64,000 nt of DNA. Origin: Auanema rhodensis (Eukaryota; Nematoda; Chromadorea; Rhabditida; Rhabditidae). The stretch covers positions 1,240,001-1,304,000 of the forward strand of contig OZ059895.1 in NCBI GenBank assembly GCA_964057225.1. The letters are read 5' to 3'. Position numbers and translations under genes: made by a program. Under the pieces are notes generated by a model that saw only the letters and a list, made by a program, of their open reading frames with translations, searched no databases and had not been told where the DNA came from. Positions within the stretch are counted from its first letter, which is position 1, and each line of letters opens with the position of its first letter. This document shows, piece after piece, positions 49,301 to 61,435 of this stretch.

Positions 49301-52300
49301 GAAATTTTTCGAAAAAATTTTTGTCAAAATGTTTTTGGAAGCAATGTTGAGTGTACATGGAAACTCAACATACACTAATGCATCATTTTTCAAACGATCA
49401 GAACTAATTTTTGTATTAAACGTTTCTCAATTTAGTATAGTGCATTCGATGCGGATTTTTAAGCTGCGTCGATCTGTGTTATCAGATTTGCGCTAGCTGA
49501 AAAATGCACCGAGATATCAACTGATATAAGTTCACACTTATATCCTCGATTTTCACCCTGAAGAATTAATTTTTTCGTTGAATAACATTGTCCATCGTCT
49601 TTGCCTTGAAAAAAGGAATCTAAAAACATCTACTTTTTGCTAAATTATTTTGAAATTTTTCGAAAAAATTTTTGTCAAAATGTTTTTGGAAGCAATGTTG
49701 AGTGTACATGGAAACTCAACATACACTAATGCATCATTTTTCAAACGATCATAACTAATTTTTGTATTAAGCGTTTCTCAATGTAGTATAGTGCATTCGA
49801 TGCGGATTTTTAAGCTGCGTCGATCTGTGTTATCAGATTTGCGCTAGCTTAAAAATGCACCGAGATATCAACTGATATAAGTTCACACTTATATCCTTGA
49901 TTTTCACCCTGAAGAATTAATTTTTTCGTTGAATAACATTGTCCATCGTCTTTGCCTTGAAAAAAGGAATCTAAAAACATCTACTTTTTGCTAAATTATT
50001 TTGAAAATTTTCGAAAAAATTTTTGTCAAAATGTTTTTGGAAGCAATGTTGAGTGTACATGGAAACTCAACATACACTAATGCATCATTTTTCAAACGAT
50101 CATAATTAATTTTTGTATTAAGCGTTTCTCAATTTAGTATAGTGCATTCGATGCGGATTTTTAAGCTGCGTCGATCTGTGTTATCAGATTTGCGCTAGCT
50201 TAAAAATGCACCGAGATATCAACTGATATAAGTTCACACTTATATCCTCGATTTTCACCCTGAAGAATTAATTTTTTCGTTGAATAACATTGTCCATCGT
50301 CTTTGCCTTGAAAAAAAGAATCTAAAAACATCTACTTTTTGCTAAATTATTTTGAAATTTTTCGAAAAAATTTTTGTCAAAATGTTTTTGGAAGCAATGT
50401 TGAGTGTACATGGAAACTCAACATACACTAATGCATCATTTTTCAAACGATCACAACTAATTTTTGTATTAAGCGTTTCTCAATGTAGTATAGTGCATTC
50501 GATGCGGATTTTTAAGCTGCGTCGATCTGTGTTATCAGATTTGCGCTAGCTTAAAAATGCACCGAGATATCAACTGATATAAGTTCACACTTATATCCTC
50601 GATTTTCACCCTGAAGAATTAATTTTTTCGTTGAATAACATTGTCCATCGTCTTTGCCTTGAAAAAAGGAATCTGAAAACATCTACTTTTTGCTAAATTA
50701 TTTTGAAATTTTTCGAAAAAATTTTTGTCAAAATGTTTTTGGAAGCAATGTTGAGTGTACATGGAAACTCAACATACACTAATGCATCATTTTTCAAACG
50801 ATCAGAACTAATTTTTGTATTAAGCGTTTCTCAATTTAGTATAGTGCATTCGATGCGGATTTTTAAGCTGCGTCGATCTGTGTTATCAGATTTGCGCTAG
50901 CTGAAAAATGCACCGAGATATCAACTGATATAAGTTCACACTTATATCCTCGATTTTCACCCTGAAGAATTAATTTTTTTGTTGAATAACATTGTCCATC
51001 GTCTTTGCCTTGAAAAAAGGAATCTAAAATCATCTACTTTTTGCTAAATTATCTTGAAATTTTTCGAAAAAATTTTTGTCAAAATGTTTTTGGAAGCAAT
51101 GTTGAGTGTACATGGAAACTCAACATACACTAATGCATCATTTTTCAAACGATCATAATTAATTTTTGTATTAAGCGTTTCTCAATGTAGTATAGTGCAT
51201 TCGATGCGGATTTTTAAGCTGCGTCGATCTGTGTTATCAGATTTGCGCTAGCTTAAAAATGCACCGAGATATCAACTGATATAAGTTCACACTTATATCC
51301 TCGATTTTCACCCTGAAGAATTAATTTTTTCGTTGAATAACATTGTCCATCGTCTTTGCCTTGAAAAAAAGAATCTAAAAACATCTACTTTTTGCTAAAT
51401 TATTTTGAAATTTTTCGAAAAAATTTTTGTCAAAATGTTTTTGGAAGCAATGTTGAGTGTACATGGAAACTCAACATACACTAATGCATCATTTTTCAAA
51501 CGATCATAATTAATTTTTGTATTAAGCGTTTCTCAATGTAGTATAGTGCATTCGATGCGGATTTTTAAGCTGCGTCGATCTGTGTTATCAGATTTCCGCT
51601 AGCTTAAAAATGCACCGAGATATCAAATGATATAAGTTCACACTTATATCCTCGATTTTCACCCTGAAGAATTGATTTTTTCGTTGAAAAACATTGTCCA
51701 TCGTCTTTGCCTTGAAAAAAGGAATCTAAAAACATCTACTTTTTGCTAAATTATCTTGAAATTTTTCGAAAAAATTTTTGTCAAAATGTTTTTGGAAGCA
51801 ATGTTGAGTGTACATGGAAACTCAACATACACTAATGCATCATTTTTCAAACGATCATAATTAATTTTTGTATTAAGCGTTTCTCAATGTAGTATAGTGC
51901 AATCGATGCGGATTTTTAAGCTGCGTCGATCTGTGTTATCAGATTTGCGCTAGCTTAAAAATGCACCGAGATATCAACTGATATAAGTTCACACTTATAT
52001 CCTCGATTTTCACCCTGAAGAATTAATTTTTTCGTTGAATAACATTGTCCATCGTCTTTGCCTTGAAAAAAAGAATCTAAAAACATCTACTTTTTGCTAA
52101 ATTATTTTGAAATTTTTCGAAAAAATTTTTGTCAAAATGTTTTTGGAAGCAATGTTGAGTGTACATGGAAACTCAACATACACTAATGCATCATTTTTCA
52201 AACGATCATAACTAATTTTTGTATTAAGCGTTTCTCAATGTAGTATAGTGCATTCGATGCGGATTTTTAAGCTGCGTCGATCTGTGTTATCAGATTTCGC

Positions 52301-53713
52301 TAGCTTAAAAATGCACCGAGATATCAACTGATATAAGTTCACACTTATATCCTCGATTTTCACCCTGAAGAATTAATTTTTTCGTTGAATAACATTGTCC
52401 ATCGTCGTTGCCTTGAAAAAAGGAATCTGAAAACATCTACTTTTTGCTAAATTATTTTGAAATTTTTCGAAAAAATTTTTGTCAAAATGTTTTTGGAAGC
52501 AATGTTGAGTGTACATGGAAACTCAACATACACTAATGCATCATTTTTCAAACGATCAGAACTAATTTTTGTATTAAGCGTTTCTCAATTTAGTATAGTG
52601 CATTCGATGCGGATTTTTAAGCTGCGTCGATCTGTGTTATCAGATTTGCGCTAGCTGAAAAATGCACCGAGATATCAACTGATATAAGTTCACACTTATA
52701 TCCTCGATTTTCACCCTGAAGAATTAATTTTTTCGTTGAATAACATTGTCCATCGTCTTTGCCTTGAAAAAAGGAATCTAAAAACATCTACTTTTTGCTA
52801 AATTATTTTGAAATTTTTCGAAAAAATTTTTGTCAAAATGTTTTTGGAAGTAATGTTGAGTGTACATGGAAACTCAACATACACTAATGCATCATTTTTC
52901 AAACGATCATAACTAATTTTTGTATTAAGCGTTTCTCGATGTAGTATAGTGCATTCGATGCGGATTTTTAAGCTGCGTCGTTCTGTGTTATCAGATTTGC
53001 GCTAGCTTAAAAATGCACCGAGATATCAACTGATATAAGTTCACACATATATCCTCGATTTTCACCCTGAAGAATTAATTTTTTCGTTGAATAACATTGT
53101 CCATCGTCTTTGCCTTGAAAAAAAGAATCTAAAAACATCTACTTTTTGCTAAATTATTTTGAAATTTTTCGAAAAAATTTTTGTCAAAATGTTTTTGGAA
53201 GCAATGTTGAGTGTACATGGAAACTCAACATACACTAATGCATCATTTTTCAAACGATCATAATTAATTTTTGTATTAAGCGTTTCTCAATGTAGTATAG
53301 TGCATTCGATGCGGATTTTTAAGCTGTGTCGATCTGTGTTATCAGATTTGCGCTAGCTTAAAAATGCACCGAGATATCAACTGATATAAGTTCACACTTA
53401 TATCCTCGATTTTCACCCTGAAGAATTAATTTTTTTGTTGAATAACATTGTCCATCGTCTTTGCCTTGAAAAAAAGAATCTAAAAACATCTACTTTTTGC
53501 TAAATTATCTTGAAATTTTTCGAAAAAATTTTTGTCAAAATGTTTTTGGAAGCAATGTTGAGTGTACATGGAAACTCAACATACACTAATGCATCATTTT
53601 TCAAACGATCATAATTAATTTTTGTATTAAGCGTTTCTCAATGTAGTATAGTGCATTCGATGCGGATTTTTAAGCTGCGTCGATCTGTGTTATCAGATTT
53701 GCGCTAGCTTAAA
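46344..53713 (+). repeat. Satellite domain 10, copy 2 of the 15.9-28 kb series
   Basis: Units 46344 to 49152 match 15852 to 18660 one for one, including GTAATATAG, CCTCTATT and CCTTGATT/GAAAATTTTCG states and the 1755-bp 5-mer. Then 49503-51959 match single members of the types found expanded at 19011-24963: ACAACT at 50205, AAAATCATC at 50907, GAATTGAT/TTGAAAAAC at 51609. Unit 51960 carries the 1-bp deletion also present at 25301, unit 52310 carries GTCGTTGCC like 25314 and 26718, and 52661, 53012 and 53363 match 27069, 27420 and 27771. The match fades at 53714. Confidence 0.9.
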
Positions 53714-56700
53714 AATGCACCGAGATATCAACTGATATAAGTTCACACATATATCCTCGATTTTCACCCTGAAGAATTAATTTTTTCGTTGAATAACATT
53801 GTCCATCGTCTTTGCCTTGAAAAAAGGAATCTAAAAACATCTACTTTTTGCTAAATTATTTTGGAATTTTTCGAAAAAATTTTTGTCAAAATGTTTTTGG
53901 AAGCAATGTTGAGTGTACATGGAAACTCAACATACACTAATGCATCATTTTTCAAACGATCATAATTAATTTTTGTATTAAGCGTTTCTCAATGTAGTAT
54001 AGTGCATTCGATGCGGATTTTTAAGCTGCGTCGATCTGTGTTATCAGATTTGCGCTAGCTTAAAAATGCACCGAGATATCAACTGATATAAGTTCACACT
54101 TATATCCTCGATTTTCACCCTCAAGCATTAATTTTTTTGTTGAATAACATTGTCCATTGTCTTTGCCTTGAAAAAAGGAATCTAAAAACATCTACTTTTT
54201 GCTAAATTATCTTGAAATTTTTCGAAAAAATTTTTGTCAAAATGTTTTTGGAAGCAATGTTGAGTGTACATGGAAACTCAACATACACTAATGCATCATT
54301 TTTCAAACGATCATAATTAATTTTTGTATTAAGCGTTTCTCAATGTAGTATAGTGCATTCGATGCGGATTTTTAAGCTGCGTCGATCTGTATCATCAGAT
54401 TTGCGCTAGCTTAAAAATGCACCGAGATATCAACTGATATAAGTTCACACTTATATCCTCGATTTTCACCCTGAAGAATTAATTTTTTCGTTGAATAACA
54501 TTGTCCATCGTCTTTGCCTTGAAAAAAAGAATCTAAAAACATCTACTTTTTGCTAAATTATTTTGAAATTTTTCGAAAAAATTTTTGTCAAAATGTTTTT
54601 GGAAGCAATGTTGAGTGTACATGGAAACTCAGCATACACTAATGCATCATTTTTCAAACGATCATAACTAATTTTTGTATTAAGCGTTTCTCAATGTAGT
54701 ATAGTGCAATCGATGCGGATTTTTAAGCTGCGTCGATCTGTATTATCAGATTTGCGCTAGCTTAAAAATGCACCGAGATATCAACTGATATAAGTTCACA
54801 CTTATATCCTCGATTTTCACCCTGAAGAATTAATTTTTTCGTTGAATAACATTGTCCATCGTCTTTGCCTTGAAAAAAGGAATCTAAAAACATCTACTTT
54901 TTGCTAAATTATCTTGAAATTTTTCGAAAAAATTTTTGTCAAAATGTTTTTGGAAGCAATGTTGAGTGTACATGGAAACTCAGCATACACTAATGCATCA
55001 TTTTTCAAACGATCATAACTAATTTTTGTATTGAGCGTTTCTCAATGTAGTATAGTGCAATCGATGCGGATTTTTAAGCTGCGTCGATCTGTGTTATCAG
55101 ATTTGCGCTAGCTTAAAAATGCACCGAGATATCAACTGATATAAGTTCACACTTATATCCTCGATTTTCACCCTGAAGAATTAATTTTTTCGTTGAATAA
55201 CATTGTCCATCGTCTTTGCCTTGAAAAAAAGAATCTAAAAACATCTACTTTTTGCTAAATTATTTTGAAATTTTTCGAAAAAATTTTTGTCAAAATGTTT
55301 TTGGAAGCAATGTTGAGTGTACATGGAAACTCAACATACACTAATGCATCATTTTTCAAACGATCATAACTAATTTTTGTATTAAGCGTTTCTCAATGTA
55401 GTATAGTGCAATCGATGCGGATTTTTAAGCTGCGTCGATCTGTATTATCAGATTTGCGCTAGCTTAAAAATGCACCGAGATATCAACTGATATAAGTTCA
55501 CACTTATATCCTCGATTTTCACCCTGAAGAATTAATTTTTTCGTTGAATAACATTGTCCATCGTCTTTGCCTTGAAAAAAAGAATCTAAAAACATCTACT
55601 TTTTGCTAAATTATTTTGAAATTTTTCGAAAAAATTTTTGTCAAAATGTTTTTGGAAGCAATGTTGAGTGTACATGGAAACTCAACATACACTAATGCAT
55701 CATTTTTCAAACGATCATAACTAATTTTTGTATTAAGCGTTTCTCAATGTAGTATAGTGCAATCGATGCGGATTTTTAAGCTGCGTCGATCTGTATTATC
55801 AGATTTGCGCTAGCTTAAAAATGCACCGAGATATCAACTGATATAAGTTCACACTTATATCCTCGATTTTCACCCTGAAGAATTAATTTTTTCGTTGAAT
55901 AACATTGTCCATCGTCTTTGCCTTGAAAAAAAGAATCTAAAAACATCTACTTTTTGCTAAATTATTTTGAAATTTTTCGAAAAAATTTTTGTCAAAATGT
56001 TTTTGGAAGCAATGTTGAGTGTACATGGAAACTCAACATACACTAATGCATCATTTTTCAAACGATCATAATTAATTTTTGTATTAAGCGTTTCTCAATG
56101 TAGTATAGTGCAATCGATGCGGATTTTTAAGCTGCGTCGATCTGTGTTATCAGATTTGCGCTAGCTTAAAAATGCACCGAGATATCAACTGATATAAGTT
56201 CACACTTATATCCTCGATTTTCACCCTCAAGCATTAATTTTTTTGTTGAATAACATTGTCCATTGTCTTTGCCTTGAAAAAAGGAATCTAAAAACATCTA
56301 CTTTTTGCTAAATTATCTTGAAATTTTTCGAAAAAATTTTTGTCAAAATGTTTTTGGAAGCAATGTTGAGTGTACATGGAAACTCAACATACACTAATGC
56401 ATCATTTTTCAAACGATCATAATTAATTTTTGTATTAAGCGTTTCTCAATGTAGTATAGTGCATTCGATGCGGATTTTTAAGCTGCGTCGATCTGTATTA
56501 TCAGATTTGCGCTAGCTTAAAAATGCACCGAGATATCAACTGATATAAGTTCACACTTATATCCTCGATTTTCACCCTGAAGAATTAATTTTTTCGTTGA
56601 ATAACATTGTCCATCGTCTTTGCCTTGAAAAAAAGAATCTAAAAACATCTACTTTTTGCTAAATTATTTTGAAATTTTTCGAAAAAATTTTTGTCAAAAT

Positions 56701-59700
56701 GTTTTTGGAAGCAATGTTGAGTGTACATGGAAACTCAGCATACACTAATGCATCATTTTTCAAACGATCATAACTAATTTTTGTATTAAGCGTTTCTCAA
56801 TGTAGTATAGTGCAATCGATGCGGATTTTTAAGCTGCGTCGATCTGTATTATCAGATTTGCGCTAGCTTAAAAATGCACCGAGATATCAACTGATATAAG
56901 TTCACACTTATATCCTCGATTTTCACCCTGAAGAATTAATTTTTTCGTTGAATAACATTGTCCATCGTCTTTGCCTTGAAAAAAGGAATCTAAAAACATC
57001 TACTTTTTGCTAAATTATCTTGAAATTTTTCGAAAAAATTTTTGTCAAAATGTTTTTGGAAGCAATGTTGAGTGTACATGGAAACTCAGCATACACTAAT
57101 GCATCATTTTTCAAACGATCATAACTAATTTTTGTATTAAGCGTTTCTCAATGTAGTATAGTGCAATCGATGCGGATTTTTAAGCTGCGTCGATCTGTAT
57201 TATCAGATTTGCGCTAGCTTAAAAATGCACCGAGATATCAACTGATATAAGTTCACACTTATATCCTCGATTTTCACCCTGAAGAATTAATTTTTTCGTT
57301 GAATAACATTGTCCATCGTCTTTGCCTTGAAAAAAGGAATCTAAAAACATCTACTTTTTGCTAAATTATCTTGAAATTTTTCGAAAAAATTTTTGTCAAA
57401 ATGTTTTTGGAAGCAATGTTGAGTGTACATGGAAACTCAACATACACTAATGCATCATTTTTCAAACGATCATAATTAATTTTTGTATTAAGCGTTTCTC
57501 AATGTAGTATAGTGCATTCGATGCGGATTTTTAAGCTGCGTCGATCTGTATTATCAGATTTGCGCTAGCTTAAAAATGCACCGAGATATCAACTGATATA
57601 AGTTCACACTTATATCCTCGATTTTCACCCTGAAGAATTAATTTTTTCGTTGAATAACATTGTCCATCGTCTTTGCCTTGAAAAAAAGAATCTAAAAACA
57701 TCTACTTTTTGCTAAATTATTTTGAAATTTTTCGAAAAAATTTTTGTCAAAATGTTTTTGGAAGCAATGTTGAGTGTACATGGAAACTCAACATACACTA
57801 ATGCATCATTTTTCAAACGATCATAACTAATTTTTGTATTAAGCGTTTCTCAATGTAGTATAGTGCAATCGATGCGGATTTTTAAGCTGCGTCGATCTGT
57901 GTTATCAGATTTGCGCTAGCTTAAAAATGCACCGAGATATCAACTGATATAAGTTCACACTTATATCCTCGATTTTCACCCTGAAGAATTAATTTTTTCG
58001 TTGAATAACATTGTCCATCGTCTTTGCCTTGAAAAAAGGAATCTAAAAACATCTACTTTTTGCTAAATTATCTTGAAATTTTTCGAAAAAATTTTTGTCA
58101 AAATGTTTTTGGAAGCAATGTTGAGTGTACATGGAAACTCAACATACACTAATGCATCATTTTTCAAACGATCATAATTAATTTTTGTATTGAGCGTTTC
58201 TCAATGTAGTATAGTGCATTCGATGCGGATTTTTAAGCTGCGTCGTTCTGTGTTATCAGATTTGCGCTAGCTTAAAAATGCACCGAGATATCAACTGATA
58301 TAAGTTCACACATATATCCTCGATTTTCACCCTGAAGAATTAATTTTTTCGTTGAATAACATTGTCCATCGTCTTTGCCTTGAAAAAAAGAATCTAAGAA
58401 CATCTACTTTTTGCTAAATTATTTTGAAATTTTTCGAAAAAATTTTTGTCAAAATGTTTTTGGAAGCAATGTTGAGTGTACATGGAAACTCAACATACAC
58501 TAATGCATCATTTTTCAAACGATCATAATTAATTTTTGTATCAAGCGTTTCTCAATGTAGTATAGTGCATTCGATCCGGATTTTTAAGCTGCGTCGATCT
58601 GTGTTATCAGATTTGCGCTAGCTTAAAAATGCACCGAGATATCAACTGATATAAGTTCACACTTATATCCTCGATTTTCACCCTGAAGAATTAATTTTTT
58701 CGTTGAATAACATTGTCCATCGTCTTTGCCTTGAAAAAAGGAATCTAAAAACATCTACTTTTTGCTAAATTATTTTGAAATTTTTCGAAAAAATTTTTGT
58801 CAAAATGTTTTTGGAAGCAATGTTGAGTGTACATGGAAACTCAACATACACTAATGCATCATTTTTCAAACGATCATAACTAATTTTTGTATTAAGCGTT
58901 TCTCAATGTAAAATAGTGCATTCGATGCGGATTTTTAAGCTGCGTCGTTCTGTGTTATCAGATTTGCGCTAGCTTAAAAATGCACCGAGATATCAACTGA
59001 TATAAGTTCACACTTATATCCTCGATTTTCACCCTGAAGAATTAATTTTTTCGTTGAATAACATTGTCCATCGTCTTTGCCTTGAAAAAAGGAATCTAAA
59101 AACATCTACTTTTTGCTAAATTATTTTGAAATTTTTCGAAAAAATTTTTGTCAAAATGTTTTTGGAAGCAATGTTGAGTGTACATGGAAACTCAACATAC
59201 ACTAATGCATCATTTTTCAAACGATCATAACTAATTTTTGTATTAAGCGTTTCTCAATGTAGTATAGTGCATTCGATGCGGATTTTTAAGCTGCGTCGTT
59301 CTGTGTTATCAGATTTGCGCTAGCTTAAAAATGCACCGAGATATCAACTGATATAAGTTCACACATATATCCTCGATTTTCACCCTGAAGAATTAATTTT
59401 TTCGTTGAATAACATTGTCCATCGTCTTTGCCTTGAAAAAAGGAATCTAAAAACATCTACTTTTTGCTAAATTATTTTGGAATTTTTCGAAAAAATTTTT
59501 GTCAAAATGTTTTTGGAAGCAATGTTGAGTGTACATGGAAACTCAACATACACTAATGCATCATTTTTCAAACGATCATAATTAATTTTTGTATTAAGCG
59601 TTTCTCAATGTAGTATAGTGCATTCGATGCGGATTTTTAAGCTGCGTCGATCTGTGTTATCAGATTTGCGCTAGCTTAAAAATGCACCGAGATATCAACT

Positions 59701-61435
59701 GATATAAGTTCACACTTATATCCTCGATTTTCACCCTCAAGCATTAATTTTTTTGTTGAATAACATTGTCCATTGTCTTTGCCTTGAAAAAAGGAATCTA
59801 AAAACATCTACTTTTTGCTAAATTATCTTGAAATTTTTCGAAAAAATTTTTGTCAAAATGTTTTTGGAAGCAATGTTGAGTGTACATGGAAACTCAACAT
59901 ACACTAATGCATCATTTTTCAAACGATCATAACTAATTTTTGTATTAAGCGTTTCTCAATGTAGTATAGTGCATTCGATGCGGATTTTTAAGCTGCGTCG
60001 TTCTGTGTTATCAGATTTGCGCTAGCTTAAAAATGCACCGAGATATCAACTGATATAAGTTCACACATATATCCTCGATTTTCACCCTGAAGAATTAATT
60101 TTTTCGTTGAATAACATTGTCCATCGTCTTTGCCTTGAAAAAAGGAATCTAAAAACATCTACTTTTTGCTAAATTATCTTGAAATTTTTCGAAAAAATTT
60201 TTGTCAAAATGTTTTTGGAAGCAATGTTGAGTGTACATGGAAACTCAACATACACTAATGCATCATTTTTCAAACGATCATAACTAATTTTTGTATTAAG
60301 CGTTTCTCAATGTAGTATAGTGCATTCGATGCGGATTTTTAAGCTGCGTCGTTCTGTGTTATCAGATTTGCGCTAGCTTAAAAATGCACCGAGATATCAA
60401 CTGATATAAGTTCACACATATATCCTCGATTTTCACCCTGAAGAATTAATTTTTTCGTTGAATAACATTGTCCATCGTCTTTGCCTTGAAAAAAGGAATC
60501 TAAAAACATCTACTTTTTGCTAAATTATTTTGGAATTTTTCGAAAAAATTTTTGTCAAAATGTTTTTGGAAGCAATGTTGAGTGTACATGGAAACTCAAC
60601 ATACACTAATGCATCATTTTTCAAACGATCATAATTAATTTTTGTATTAAGCGTTTCTCAATGTAGTATAGTGCATTCGATGCGGATTTTTAAGCTGCGT
60701 CGATCTGTGTTATCAGATTTGCGCTAGCTTAAAAATGCACCGAGATATCAACTGATATAAGTTCACACTTATATCCTCGATTTTCACCCTCAAGCATTAA
60801 TTTTTTTGTTGAATAACATTGTCCATTGTCTTTGCCTTGAAAAAAGGAATCTAAAAACATCTACTTTTTGCTAAATTATCTTGAAATTTTTCGAAAAAAT
60901 TTTTGTCAAAATGTTTTTGGAAGCAATGTTGAGTGTACATGGAAACTCAACATACACTAATGCATCATTTTTCAAACGATCATAATTAATTTTTGTATTA
61001 AGCGTTTCTCAATGTAGTATAGTGCATTCGATGCGGATTTTTAAGCTGCGTCGATCTGTATTATCAGATTTGCGCTAGCTTAAAAATGCACCGAGATATC
61101 AACTGATATAAGTTCACACTTATATCCTCGATTTTCACCCTGAAGAATTAATTTTTTCGTTGAATAACATTGTCCATCGTCTTTGCCTTGAAAAAAAGAA
61201 TCTAAAAACATCTACTTTTTGCTAAATTATTTTGAAATTTTTCGAAAAAATTTTTGTCAAAATGTTTTTGGAAGCAATGTTGAGTGTACATGGAAACTCA
61301 GCATACACTAATGCATCATTTTTCAAACGATCATAATTAATTTTTGTATTAAGCGTTTCTCAATGTAGTATAGTGCATTCGATGCGGATTTTTAAGCTGC
61401 GTCGATCTGTGTTATCAGATTTGCGCTAGCTTAAA
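53714..61435 (+). repeat. Satellite domain 11: distinct monomer subfamily with 6-mer and 3-mer repeats
   Basis: Units start at 53714 and every 351 bases to 61085. New states appear that are rare or absent to the left: CCCTCAAGCATT with CCATTGTC (54065, 56171, 59681, 60734), ACTCAGCAT (54416, 54767, 56522, 56873, 61085), CTGTATTATC (many) and TTTTGGAATTTTT (53714, 59330, 60383). Units 54065-55117 recur at 56171-57223, a 2106-bp shift. Units 59330 and 59681 recur at 60383 and 60734, a 1053-bp (3-mer) shift. The AGAACT/CAATTTAG/AGCTGAA type, frequent to the left, is not seen here. Confidence 0.9.
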
